NCBI GenBank assembly: GCA_024516155.1
Contig: JAJJXM010000021.1
Span: 558,001 to 622,000 of the forward strand
DNA: 64,000 nt
Origin: Pyronema omphalodes
Taxonomy: Eukaryota > Ascomycota > Pezizomycetes > Pezizales > Pyronemataceae
Direction: 5' to 3'
Under the pieces are notes generated by a model. That model was not told where the DNA came from, searched no databases, and was given only the letters and a program-made list of their open reading frames with translations. Numbering within the stretch: position 1 is the stretch's first letter; each line of letters begins with the position of its first letter. Positions 32,912-44,812 of the stretch are shown in pieces. A program made the translations under genes and the position numbers.

Positions 32912-34913
32912 GGATTTCTAGTAGTTATCCGATATGTAAAATTATTTTGTGCACAATAATAAGTAAGTAACATAAACACTTGCGAACCACCAGGGTATGT
33001 ACAACCTACTGTATACATATCACAGGGCAGGACCCGAACTCGGGAAGTTGCCACGCAGGTACACAAACTATGACTCGGCTCATGTTTTTTTTTGTGTTTC
33101 ACAGTAATCACACCAAGGTCCAATCGAGTCAAAGTGTAGAAATGAATATAGCCGAAAGGTCCCAGGTTAGATTCCTTGCTACTATGTATCACTACCAAAC
33201 CCAATAAATAGGGTGTTGGCGTCATTCTTGCACTTTACACTGCGTCGAGTCCAAGAAACAAAAGTGTAATTTTTATATGAAACGTGATGTAAGACGAACG
33301 TAGAGTATATACAAACATAGAGTTTGGTATAGCTGGATTGTCGAGTATGTAGTTCGAAAGAACATGTAACATCACTCTATCTATGCATAATATTCCTTCT
33401 ACACTCTACACGGATGAATGAATGATGGAAGAATATCGAAAATCGAAAGCACATCTGTTATCATCGTTGCAATTTTAAAATATTTTTGTTTGCGATGTTA
33501 CTTAGTTTGTTTTAATCTCGACTGAAAATGATGTGATGTGATGCGATGCGATGTTTCGGCTACTATTGACCGCATAGACTACGTTGCTATAGGCTTGATG
33601 CGTTGCTGTGTTGCTGCGGTGAGTGTTTGTTTTGAAGTTGTTGCGGTGATTTTTTTTTTGTTACAGATGCGCATTGGGCATTTCTCTGATTGCAAACCTG
33701 CAAACTTTAGGGCATGCATTCTAAAGCATCTAGAACGTCAATATAACATTGGTTCACATACATATCATACATACAGATAAATCAAGTAAGGTATGTATCA
33801 TCGTTAGGGCAGGCATAACTAGCTTCATGTCTGAAAATAGGAATAAATATGTACAGTACTGTATCAAATTGAAGTTGCATCTTGACAGATGATAGATGAT
33901 AGATAAAAAAAAACCGCGCGATTTTTATCTGTCGGTAACCACCGATCAGTTTCAATTGTTAGCTTCAAAATACATATATGATCTTCACGCATTGCATTTC
34001 GCATGTGCTGAAAATCAGCTGTTTCAATTTTTTTATTTTAGCTACGAGAAATGTAAGAACGGAGAACTTCATCCGTTTCGCATCACAAAAGTCTGTCTGT
34101 AGGATCCCCCCCCCCCACGGTCCACCCAAACACTCACACACACCGTACACGGACTCCTCATGCTTCAGAAGATTCCTTGATTTCCATCTGTCCATCTTCT
34201 GTCTCTCCAATTCAATTGTAGTTAGTTTAGCGTTAGATTTGTTAGGCTTCGCCAGGCCTGACTAGACCATGCTAGGCCATGCTGGGTCCTGCTAGGTCTT
34301 GCTAGGCCTTGCCAAGTCTGCACTTGCACGCACCGTGCACAAGATTCCCTGTTGTCGCTCCCGTGTTATCTCCCTAGCGCGATGCAGCTGCGGCAGGCTA
34401 GTTAAGTGTGGAGGTGGGTTTGGGTTTGGGGGGTTTTTAGTGCACAAAAAAAATCGTGGGGTGTTTGTTTTGTTTGAGAATTTCTTGTTTTTATTTTGGA
34501 GATATAGATGCCCCAGATGCACGACATGGAGTGCATATATTAATTAAAAAAAAAAGTGAAGCGATAATTAGTCCGGTACTAAGCTTATTTATTTCTTATC
34601 AGGATTTTTTTTCGATGATTTTAAATGCACTTTCCCCGATAGATTCGTTGGGTTAATTTATATTTCAAGGTATGATTTTTTGCATGTGTTCGATATCGAA
34701 ATTCAAGATTTTAGGGGTTGGAATATTATTTTTCCATGTTTTTATATATCACAATAAATGAAATGAACCAAGAAAGTAAGAGATTACAAATTCTCCTCTT
34801 CTATTGTCCGAAACAATATCCCCCAACTAAGTACATGTGGTATCAAAATGCAGAAACTCAATCATTAAGTCATGAACCCATTAAGCGCCATTAAACAATG
34901 ATTCAAAAAGCAT

Positions 34914-35312
34914 TTACTTGCGGCCAGTGATGGCCTCCTTGGCAGACTGAGCAGCGTTGGAGATGGAGTCAGCAACAGACTGGACCATTCCCTTTCCGTT
35001 GTCCTCAGCGTGGTCGGAGGATCCACGCATGGAGTCTCCCATCTTCTGGGTGGTGGACTTCTGAGAGCTGCAAGGCTATTAGTTTGTGTTTTAAAATCGA
35101 TAAGGCTGAAAAAGACTTACTCAGGAACGACGGCAGCGGCAGCACGGTCGTAGGTGGAAGACATGGTGTCTCCAATGCTCTCGGTGGTGCTCTTCTGGGA
35201 CTCAGGCTTGAGCTTGTCGCCCATCTGGCTGGTGAAGTCCTTGCGTCCTGGGAAACTGTTAGACAAAAGTATGGAATGTATTGATGAAAGGAAACCGACC
35301 AGTGTCAGACAT
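34914..35312 (-). CDS. Hsp9/Hsp12-family small stress protein
   Basis: Three exons on the minus strand: 35312-35300 (13 nt), 35247-35121 and 35067-34914, giving 97 aa. The joined start is MSDTGRKDFTSQMGDK, followed by repeats of the family motif: PESQKSTTESIGD and PDSQKSTTQKMGD. It ends SISNAAQSAKEAITGRK. These proteins (yeast Hsp12, fission yeast Hsp9) are small, polar and unfolded in water, fold on membranes, and are induced by heat, osmotic stress and starvation. The first intron has an unusual donor (GTCGGT) but a normal TCTAAC branch and CAG end; the second is GTAAGT...TTGCAG. A TATAAAAG box lies about 115 nt upstream and one AGGGG stress element about 265 nt upstream on the gene's strand. 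Codon choice is GC-ending compared with surrounding DNA, as for a highly expressed gene. Confidence 0.92.
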
Positions 35313-35426
35313 GTTGATTGTTGATTTGTTTAAAAAGGTGGTTTGAAAAGTTGTAAGTGTTGTAAGATTGTTGTGAAGCTTGCTTGTGTGATGAAGAAAG
35401 GAACGGAACGAGGAGATAATTACTGT

Positions 35427-35434
35427 CTTTTATA
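35427..35434 (-). promoter_or_regulatory. TATA box of the Hsp12-like gene
   Basis: TATAAAAG on the minus strand, 115-122 nt upstream of the start codon at 35312. The context and distance fit a stress-induced promoter. This is a motif match only. Confidence 0.55.
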
Positions 35435-35578
35435 ACATTTGAAGCTCATCTACAACTCGCCTTGTTTAATCGATCATCTTCAAAAAAAATCTCAAATCTA
35501 CCTCATCGATTCTCGATACAAGGCGTAAAACAGGTTTCCCTTCTGGCTGGGCACGAGTGATATGGTTATGATCAGCGT

Positions 35579-35583
35579 CCCCT
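35579..35583 (-). promoter_or_regulatory. STRE-like element (AGGGG)
   Basis: CCCCT on the plus strand reads AGGGG on the gene's strand, the yeast stress-response element core, 267 nt upstream of the Hsp12-like start. A single 5-mer can occur by chance. Confidence 0.3.
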
Positions 35584-38461
35584 AACCGCAAGCGCAACGC
35601 GAAGCATCAATGCATATCTAGGGCGATTTCTGCCTTGGTACAACACTGCGCGTTAGGCCGGTTAACCGTTCTTGTCAGGAACTCCAGGAACAAGTTTCGC
35701 GATCTCCTAATCTATCTTCGATCCTCCCGCCGCTGCATCCTGCTCGCTTTTGGATTTATTTCGGTGACGTCGTTACCATCTTCGGAGGTATGCGACTGTT
35801 TAGGTATGGAAATCAGGACTTGCACTCCTATTTTGAATGCTGAAGCCACCGCCACTTCCAGGAACACTTCTTTAAAAGGCAGATTTTTGCACAGATGCAC
35901 CAGATGGCAATGACGTAGCTTGAGGCGCAACCGGTTCTCAGAGCCGCATAAGTGACAATCATTATAAAGAGCCATATGACATCACAGCCACTCGGAGAAT
36001 TTGTGGCTTAGCTTCATGCGGAGATGGAGTGGATTTGCACGGGCAGTAACGAGCACAGGCAGGCAACACATCGGTCGTAACAGCGCTTCGCGCTACCAAC
36101 GAGCTTTTCGAAATCTTCACAGACGCGACGAGATTGAAATACATATATCACTCACTACTACGACAACCGACTTCTTTTGCTTCATACATACATAGCAACG
36201 CATAGAAACCGCATAGCATACATATAACAACGCATAACATCACCATCCTATCAATTCTCGCCGAGTTTTGAGGAATATGCCCAATGTCGATCTGTAATGT
36301 TTTGCCTTATTGGATCGGAGTAGGACGTTTGCGCTGTTACTACACATGCTTCTCGCCGGTTTTGGACCGGTTCTTAAGGGATTAAGAAACAGATATATCT
36401 ACGTGGATAAGTCGGGCAATATGTTACTGTGTTTAATCCGGCACACCCTTGACATCTTCTGCAGCTTTATTGGCAAAATCTGCAGTCTGCAACGCACGAA
36501 TAGCAATAACTTCACTACTGACAACCCGGCAAAAATGCACTGTACAGCCTGTCCTCTGTACAGCACATACAGACAGTGGAACCCTCGGAATTACAAAGGA
36601 CTCAGCTAACGACACGCACAAATGAAAGTCTCCGTTTTTCTACATTTGGCAGTACGCAAGAAGAAGCTTCACCAAAACCGACCAGAACTTCGAAATTCTT
36701 CATCTAAAAAAGGATCAAGAAGCCGGTATTGGCAACTTCCTCAGATGGACTCCGCCGCAACCGTCCACTGTACATCTCGTGTGTCAGATTTTTTTGTTTC
36801 CCCTTCCCGAGACCACAGAATTATTATTATTGTTACGTGTCTCTGACAACCCCATATAGGTCTCAGAAACATTAATAGCAATTCCTTTTTGCCGGTGAAA
36901 CAATCTTTCGACTGTTAAGGCGTCGATCAGCCGCTGCAGATTGATTGATAGGTTATATGCATCCATTGACCGTAATTCTCCAAAGTTTGGTAAAGGGGAG
37001 AATTCGGCCCGTAATGTACGTCAATCACCAGTGGCGCTGGAAGACACAAATTATGCATACCGGAACATTTGCAGGACATAAGGGAGACCCACCTGCACAT
37101 GATAGCTATCTTCGAATCGAATTCGGGGTTTGTTTGTTGTTGTCAATGACAATGCTCAAGGCGAGCGAAACCAGTCCAACTTCATATCCCGATGGCTCCT
37201 CAAATATGCTTCCATTATTCCAAGCTGCCGAATAACCGGTCGGCAAATCTCCAAAGTGACTCCGTCATACTATATGTCGGTAATTAAACAACCTAGGTAT
37301 ATTTCTTTCTACCGTCCGAGTATATACTGGAATCGATACAGTATGTCGGTAGCAAACAGATTTTCCTTGGCGGATATGATTATCGAACATGCAAAACATC
37401 ATGCTTCAATTGGGAAATGTCTCATATCGTCAAGCTCTTCCAAAAGTTGAAAATCACGAGGGAGATGCCTACTTTCTGGGTCTCAGAGATCAATTTCAAA
37501 AGGGCATATTTGCACTATGTATATCTCGATAGATCATGCTGCGGTGCGGGCTCCGGCCGCGTGGAGGTTTCACCATCGAGTCCATCCTTAGTTATCCCCT
37601 TTTTGCCGACATTTAGGGAGGCTTTATTTTTCTGACGAAACTTATCTGATGTCCTCAGCTGAGTGGATGAGGTGGGCATCCAATCGGCCCGAGCGATGGC
37701 ATGGTCGTCGCCTAAGAGCTTCGAGAATTACCGTTATAAATAATTGATGATATAAGTGGAGGCTAGCTGGGCCAATTGAATATTCCAGTCGTAACCGCAG
37801 GAATTCGCGAGTGGCGGATCGGAATTTGGCTTTGCCCCCCCACACTCGGTGCCCTGACCACTAAGATAACTGTATGCTGTGGTTCTAAACGACGGTGTAA
37901 ATTTGTATAGTTGTGTACCCCAGATATTCATCGTTCCATCCCCACACATAACCACAGTTTCTCTTGTGATGTTTGTAAGGAAATAAAAACCGAGCAAGGT
38001 TTGCCTCTATAACTACCTACATACCTACGCCTTCGCCATACATGGCGACTTGGACTCGACAACGTGTAGATGCCCAACTGGGACTCGATTGTTGGGTATG
38101 CCCTGGATACATACCATTTCGCATCGTACACTCTTTTACGGACTGCAGATGCTGTCTCGCTAGCGAGTCCGCCAACCGTTTCATCGGGATCTGGATAGGA
38201 GCAGCACTTTTGGTGCGACGTGGAGGGGGGTGATAGCTTCTTTTGGCGGGGGAGGGGGGGAGGGATAGACGATGCTTCGTTAGGAGAAGAGAAGAGGGTG
38301 CATACGGAGTTTTGTTCCATGACCACATCAGGACTTGAGGATACTGGCAGTTGGCTGAGTGTGTTTCTGTACTTCTCCTGTCCAGACTTATCACACCATG
38401 TGCCCAGCCGACAACGTGATAGGGGAGGCTGCGTTGTTCGAGTAATGCATAAGGTGAGTGA

Positions 38462-38465
<4 letters not shown>

Positions 38466-38500
<35 letters not shown>
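38466..38500. repeat. T35 homopolymer
   Basis: An uninterrupted run of 35 T residues. The Phe-rich and Lys-rich frames over it are artefacts. Confidence 0.95.
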
Positions 38501-38501
<1 letters not shown>

Positions 38502-39415
38502 TCTGCTTGCTGCTTCTGCAAGGTATCACAGGCTCTCATCCTTTTCTGGACAGCTTTCTCACTTCTGGTCCCCTTCTGGTGCGTTCTGGCTCGATCTTGG
38601 TGGTGGTGGTGGTGGTTGTCGTCGTCGTGCGCGTCGCACTCGTTCCGCTCGCGAGCTCTCTTGGAAACCGCTCGAGAACATGTACATACGCCAAACCCCA
38701 CTCCACTTTCAAGCCAACCCCACCCTACTCCGCCCCGCTGCTCCCTCCCTCGTTCCCTCCCTCCCTCCATCCTCACTCCCTCCATCCTCACTCCCTCCCT
38801 CCCTCCCTTCCTCACCACCACCCAGTCTCCACCAACCCAATCCTCCCCGCCTATGTCCACGTACCATCTTCAAAAGCAGCGCAGTCTATGAGCCAGTCCC
38901 AGATACTTTATTATGTATCTTCACGAGCCAACATCATCAGTGGCAATTCTCCGTTGCATCAGCTTCACTTCATCGACGTCGTTAACAGGCAGCCAGGAAC
39001 CAACCAGATGAGGCGAAAGAAGCAAAGAAAAGGAAAAAAAAAAAACGGAGCCCTGGCCGCACTAGCAGTGTCAATATTTTTTTGTGGGATATTACTTTTC
39101 CTGAGCGGGCAAAGTGTGCACTTCTTCTAGCTAGTCCAGCGGCGGCTTTAAAAGTGCCGATGAAGCCACACAGCCCAAATTCCCGGTTGTCATTGGCTAG
39201 ACTAGGAAGGTGCACGTAAAACCTGGGCAACAGCCAAAGAAAAGAATCGCAATCGAAAAAAAAAAGATGCCCCCAAAAATATGTGCACGGGCCTACTCGT
39301 TGGTTTGAAATACCATGTGTGCTACATACAGATGTTGGGAAAATAAAACCTTTCAATTTGTTATCATCCAGAACGCAGGCGGTTACTCCCTATTGCTCAC
39401 AGAGACCGCAACGCA

Positions 39416-39438
39416 CCCCCCCCCCCCCCCCCCCCCCC
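39416..39438. repeat. C23 homopolymer
   Basis: An uninterrupted run of 23 C residues, the longest of several poly(C)/poly(G) tracts in the window. Confidence 0.95.
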
Positions 39439-40207
39439 ATGAAACAGGAGGTCAAGGACTGCTGTTCAGAAGCAGGTTGTCGCAGGAGAGGGTGGACATA
39501 AAGAGTTTTTCACTTTCCATCCGAGAAGGAAGTCGTTGACATCTAAAGACGTATGGCTGGCTGCATGGAAAATAAAGTAGTGGGGACAGTTGCACTTATG
39601 ATGTTGTACTTTATGATTCTGAGAGCTGATACCTGATGGGACTGGCTGGGACTGAGACTGGGGAACAAACCGGGGGATTGGGGGAGAGGGAGGGAGGGGG
39701 GGGGGGGGGGGTGTGGAGGAGCACAGCCGGGGATGGATATGAGGTGAGTGAGGCAGCCAGACAGGGAGTGACTGCCTGAGAGGGAGGGATGAGGGAAGGT
39801 GCTTGGACAGGCATCAAAATACCCATCCAATATGAATGGTGTTTGGTCACTCAAAGATAAGTACATAGAAATTGGGATTGAAACGAAACGTGACAGGCTC
39901 GGCTCTACTACAACATAACAGCAAGGTTCCCTTCTTTTTTTTTTATCCCTCCTGCTCTGTCGACTCCGCTCACTCTTTTGTCCCCAGTATCTTCAACCAA
40001 CCATCGCCAACCAGTGTGAGAGAGGGATCTGTAACGTACAAGCTAATATTTCCACCCACTGAGCGTTGAGACCGGCGTGTGTGTATTATTATTTTCATCA
40101 GTCTCCTCCGCTCAGCAAGCAGCACTATCACCTTCTTACATAGTGCAAAGCACATCCCACGTACGACACCGTTCTTCTTGGATTTTGGGAGGGCTTGGTT
40201 TCTTCCT

Positions 40208-40645
40208 TGGACGACTTCGTTCCATGACTATCTCAAAACACTACTAGCACCACCACCGCTACTGATATTGCTAGCTTTACAGCAGCAATTCCACTCGTTT
40301 TTTCCTCTACAATTTCTCGTCGACGCTTTGCCCAATTCCTTCGTTCACAGACCGGTCTGCGTATTCGACATCTATCTATATTTACGAATTTTTTCTCAGA
40401 GAGAATTGACCACACTTGTGCACCCTCCAAACACAATATATCAACTCCGGATATCTGGTTGATTGCCCGGCGGCTGGACTATTATCCTATTATTTTGTAT
40501 CGATTGCTCGATTGCTCGATTGCTTACACTACGCCTCGACTAGAACCTCTTGTGCACCCCACTCTTTCCACTGCCTCGTTCCCCCCTCCCCCTCCCCCTC
40601 CCCCATCCCATCCCATCCCATCGTTCTCTCCCAGCAACAGAATCC
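40208..40645 (+). promoter_or_regulatory. AUG-free presumptive 5' leader of the Zn2Cys6 gene
   Basis: There are no ATGs on the plus strand over 438 nt before the start at 40646, and only one (40205) back to about 39840. The last 90 nt are C-rich (CCCCCTCCC units, then CCCATCCCAT). In-frame upstream codons start only from GTG, so the protein should start at 40646. Confidence 0.5.
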
Positions 40646-42750
40646 ATGCAAGTCAAATTTGGCCTGCAGAGACAAGCAGCCCACAGTGGCCCCAGAGGAG
40701 GCAGCGATGCCTCAGTGAGTGTAGCGGGCACATCGCGAAGTGCTATAATTGCCACTACCGGTTCACCCGGCGTGCAAAACCGGGAACATGGGCAGGGCAA
40801 GCGTTGTATGGCTGGGATGGACTGGACTTTCAGCGGTCCCACGCTGACCCCCAACGGTGTTGACGGTGGAGGTCGTGGTGGAGTTAACGCTGCGACCCCC
40901 GCCAGTATGGCTTATCAGATACCTGTGTCGTCTGCACCCGTCTACACATTTTCCACGATCCCCACAGTCCCCACTTCGACGCATGGACAGGAGTTGATTG
41001 CTCTGAACGAGGGCTCAAGACGCGGCGGGCCAGCAGTTTCTTCAATACACCAGGTACAATCAATTACAGAATCCGGAAAACAGCAGAAGGGTGCAGGCGT
41101 CCAGACAGCACAGACAGTCCTCTCTTCCACTTCAATGCAATTACCACCGAGCTGTCCAAGGGACTACTGGAATCCAAACGGAAACAACTCCTCTTCCACT
41201 TCTCCCGCCCCCGCCGCTATTCTTGCCGCCAGCACAGCCCGGGCCCAGAATCAGAGTCACGAGCAGCACGGAAACTCGGCCAGCAGCAGTACAAACGGCC
41301 TCTCTCGTGCGTCAGTATCAGCCATAAACACCCCATCGATATCATCATACAAAGCACAGCAACCAATTGCTCCCCAGCCGTCAAGTGTTCCGGCTTCCCT
41401 AAGTTCCAGTGGTCTTCAGCACTCGGTGAGCAAGACTTGGAGGAACCGTCTGAAAAACCGCACTATAACCACCATGGGGATTAAACGCTCACTCTCCACA
41501 CCAGATGTGGCAGCAGCCGCTGCAGCTGATGCCATGTCAGACTCTCAACAGTCTTCAGATAAACGCCGGAATAAATTGGGATATCATAGGACGTCTGTTG
41601 CCTGTGGTACGTTTTGTATATCTGTAGTTTGGTCCCGTTGCTTGAAGGTTCATCTCTGTAGATTCTTGGACATTGACTGACATGAGATTTGTGCTCGCCT
41701 ACAGGTCATTGTAGACGTCGGAAAATCCGCTGTAAGCCGGAGGAGGGTGATGCTCAAGGACGATGTGCTCACTGTGTGAGGTTGAAGAAAGATTGCAACT
41801 TTTATCCAGTGGAAGCAACGGACCGTCGTCCAAGGTCAATGTCAAAGCCTGATATCGGTAGCCAGGAGCCGGCATCCGAGTCCAACTCACCTTCACCTCC
41901 CGCGCATCACGGAAACGGGTCGGTTTCATCTACCGAACCGACTCACACTTATGCCGCGTCTGTTCCCGTTACCCCGACTTATGATTTTCTCGGTAGCTAC
42001 GAGGACTTTCGAAGTGCGGGTGGGAAGTTGCCGTCTTCAAGATCTACGAACCCGTCCCGCAAGTCTAGTCTAGCTCAAATGCATGCGATGCCCCTTACAT
42101 TGAAGATCGATCAAGGCTATAGTCATCTTAGTCATCAGGACACTTTTGCTAGACAACTTTGGGACGCAAATCACCATCTTGAAGGTACATCACAAGTATC
42201 GAATCATTATCAAGCCCGGGCATTGGAAGACACTTCCGCTGCATTCTGGAGATTGACATCTTCGGCACCCCAGCCTACTTCTTTTGTCGCTCCTCATCAA
42301 AATCCGGATGCTATGGTTTCTGTCAGCTCACTCGATTCGGTCGAGTTCCAGGATGATAATGTCTGGCCATCACAAGTTCCATCACGAATGGGCTCAATTG
42401 ACCAAGGAATGATTCCCACATCATATGCATTGGGATCATATCCGTCGGATCCGGATCTTACCATGACGCCCGGTCTAGTTTCTGCAAGCGCTTCTACGGC
42501 GTCGTTAACAGCCTCGATATCAGATGTCTCAACATATGCAGGGGGAGGGGGTGAGGCTGGTGACAACAATGCCTTTGGACAGTTTTTTCCGAGCCAATGG
42601 GGAAGCAGCGATCCTTCTGGTCCCCATCGCCCATTTGGTGATCCCTCGTCAATCAAAATGGAGACTCAGTTTGACTCGACTGATTCACATGGCTTGTTGT
42701 TCATGGGTGAGGATACCCATCATCAGTATCCACTTTCTCACCGTGTATAA
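40646..42750 (+). CDS. Zn2Cys6 (fungal binuclear cluster) transcription factor
   Basis: Two exons, 40646-41606 and 41705-42750, with a 98-nt intron (GTACGT...CTACAG), give 668 aa. The intron falls inside the zinc cluster, after the first Cys codon. Once joined the cluster reads Cys320-x2-Cys323-x6-Cys330-x10-Cys341-x2-Cys344-x6-Cys351, with the basic segment RRRKIR between the second and third Cys. It lies in the middle of the protein rather than at the N-terminus. Residues 1-319 are Ser/Thr/Gln/Pro-rich and include a basic KTWRNRLKNRTITTMGIKRS segment near 270-290. The C-terminal half is Ser-rich with no middle-homology domain recognised, and ends YPLSHRV. Such proteins bind DNA in the nucleus, usually at CGG half-sites. 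The specific regulator is not identified and its target pathway is unknown. Confidence 0.9.
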
Positions 42751-44218
42751 AGTTTGTGATCCACGGTGCAGATCATAGGTTATCATGTCATGGATAATAC
42801 CTAGTACATCATATTCAATGATTTCGGTTGGACATCTGCCGTACAGAGGACATCACTCGACGGATATGGGACCCACGGGTAGAATTAACAGTTGGCCTTA
42901 CGAACATTTATTTGGGTCTGAACTGGGAACTACAACAAAATGCCTTATACATATACGGGCTTGCTTATATTGTGTTTTATATTGGATCTTTTTTTTTCCG
43001 TCATTCGTTTTTCATATCGGTTCAAGGCAGTATTCGTTATTAGTTGATCTTTTTTTCTCATTCACTTTCCTTTTTTTTCGACGGCGACGGTACGTCATAC
43101 CTAGCCCGGGGGGTTTTATTTTCGGTAAGGATTGGCAATGGGCGCTCAGTACACAAAAACTTCTTGCGGTTAGGGATTGGATTGGGTTGGAGGAAACGGA
43201 ATGCGTGGGAAAGAAAAATACAAAGAGGGTTATTCAATGGCGTAACAACAACAATACATATACTAAGGAGTTCGAAAATGGTCCACCTGAGTTGTATGAT
43301 ATCAAAGGCTAGACAGATGGCGTTTTTATGGGTGCTTTTGTTGGTTGTGTTTTTTTTTTTTTTTTTTGTTCATTTTTTTTTTCTTTTTTGCTTGCAGTTT
43401 GGTCCTATTTTCCTTTTTTGAAGTTTTTTTTTTTTTGCTTTTATTTCTTTTGCTATGTCTGCTTTTCTTTTTTTTGTTTTCTTTGTTGCTGGATTGATTG
43501 TCGTGTCTCATCTTTTTTTTTAGCGGGCTATGGTTAAGAGCGGGGTCAGAATGATGTGGGTAGATGCGGAGAAGAGGCGTGGAGCTGGACTGTTGGAAGG
43601 GTCGGATGGAGAGGTCAAAGCGGGGTGATATGTGAAGAATTGCAAAAGGGAAGCGATTTGCGAGCTATGAAATGTGGGTGACAGACTGTGCATGGAATGC
43701 AACAATGGGTGGACTACCGAGCGAACTAGGAACTAGGAACTAGGAACTGGGGACTGGGGACTGGGGACTAGGAACTGAATGTATGGTGGGTTAGTTTGCG
43801 GGCAAAGTCGAGGCCAGATCAGGCAAGGCAAGGCAGAAAGATTGGTGAAATTCGGTAGTGTCTGACTTGATTAAGTCTGACAAGGTCTGGCAAGGTCTGA
43901 TTAAGCCTTAGGAACGCATATAAGGTACCTGGTGTGTTGAAATGTGCTAAGTGTGATACCATCCATATACATAGTCTTAGGAGTTGGAACAAAAAAAAGA
44001 AAGATATTCACCTCCATTCATGTTTGACATAATAATACGTTTGTGAAAGGAAATGTGAAAAGATGTTTTGAGATAAGGTGAAGCTGTGAATATGAAATTG
44101 GAGATCTGTTGTGGTGCTGAACGCATTGTTTGGCTCGTATTGGGGCTGGGGAATTATTATGAGGTTTTCTCTGTCTTTTTGTTTTTCATCTCGCTCTTCT
44201 CTTTCTTTTGTTCTTTCA

Positions 44219-44375
44219 TTTCCTTCTTTCCTTTCCTTCTTTCCTTTCCTTCTTTCCTTTCCTTCTTTCCTTTCCTTCTTTCCTTTCCTTCTTTCCTTTC
44301 CTTCTTTCCTTTCCTTCTTTCCTTTACTTCTTTCTTTACTCCTTTCTTTCCTTTCCTTCTTTCCTTCTTTCTTTT
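44219..44375. repeat. Polypyrimidine 13-mer array (CCTTCTTTCCTTT)n
   Basis: About eleven copies of a CCTTCTTTCCTTT unit, almost all C and T on this strand. Such tracts can form triplex DNA. The Phe/Ser/Leu frames through it are not coding. Confidence 0.9.
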
Positions 44376-44490
44376 GTTTTTTTAACTATACATATCCTAT
44401 CCTACATATCCTATCCTACATACAACGCTACCCCCTACCCCCTACACCATACCCCGTGCACACGGAAATAGGAACTGATATAGTTGATAT

Positions 44491-44577
44491 CCATCCATCC
44501 ATCCATCCATCCATCCATCCATCCATCCATCCATCCATCCATCCATCCATCCATCCATCCATCCATCCATCCATCCA
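44491..44577. repeat. (ATCC)n tetramer microsatellite
   Basis: About 21 perfect copies of ATCC end at ATCCACAGACC. The His-Pro-Ser-Ile frame is an artefact. Confidence 0.95.
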
Positions 44578-44661
44578 CAGACCGCCCAGCTGTTCCATGA
44601 TATGGGTTAGATAGATAAAAGAGAAAAGAAGAGAATTGAAGGAGATTTTTTATACGGGTTT

Positions 44662-44812
44662 GAAGATTGGAGATTGGAGATTGGAGATTGGAGATTGGAG
44701 ATTGGAGATTGGAGATTGGAGATTGGAGATTGGAGATTGGAGATTGGAGATTGGAGATTGAAGTTTGGAGATTGGAGATTGGAGATTGGAGATTGGAGAT
44801 TGGAGATTGGGG
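44662..44812. repeat. (GGAGATTG)n octamer array
   Basis: About 19 copies, one degenerate (AAGTTTGG near 44762). It is the complement of the array family at 4108-4203. Confidence 0.95.

Larger units (their letters stand above)
27210..34913. other. 7.7-kb gene-free region with MITE-like unit and hairpins
   Basis: It contains CTGTC units (about 27395-27430), a TAAGA array (27715-27739), an AACTTTG array (27751-27820), a MITE-like element (28268-29191), a CTCCGACT array (about 29333-29388), a GC-rich inverted repeat (31508-31538), two AT-rich inverted repeats (32343-32528, 32862-32911) and CTAGGCCTTG-type decamers (about 34245-34320). A short frame at 31938-32126 could be an exon remnant followed by a donor-like GTAAAT, but I cannot extend it. 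No gene is supported. Confidence 0.55.
35313..39839. other. Intergenic region; 35600-37900 is of different texture and may be decayed coding DNA
   Basis: The first 270 nt are the Hsp12-like promoter. From about 35600 to 37900 microsatellites vanish, GC is more balanced and many short frames occur on both strands (for example 35635-35913, 36945-37235, 37130-37450), none intact and none recognised; a decayed element or gene is possible. From 38200 low-complexity tracts resume: a T run of 35 (38466-38500), CCTC-rich DNA (38747-38815), C23 (39416-39438) and G16 (39696-39711). Confidence 0.5.

Noticed and set aside
33150..33180. tRNA- or SINE-like B box (GGTTAGATTCC)
   Set aside because: One mismatch to the consensus, no A box at the right distance and no cloverleaf can be drawn. 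No tRNA gene was found in the window.
37928..38860. 310-aa minus-strand frame
   Set aside because: Driven by the T35 run (poly-Lys), CCTC repeats (Gly/Glu-rich) and GGT repeats (His-rich); no conserved motif.
40550..40645. N-terminal extension of the Zn2Cys6 protein
   Set aside because: It begins at GTG and is Pro/Leu/Ser low-complexity; the first ATG is 40646.
44111..44614. 167-aa Phe/Ser/Leu/His/Pro-rich frame
   Set aside because: Runs through the polypyrimidine and ATCC arrays; repeat artefact.
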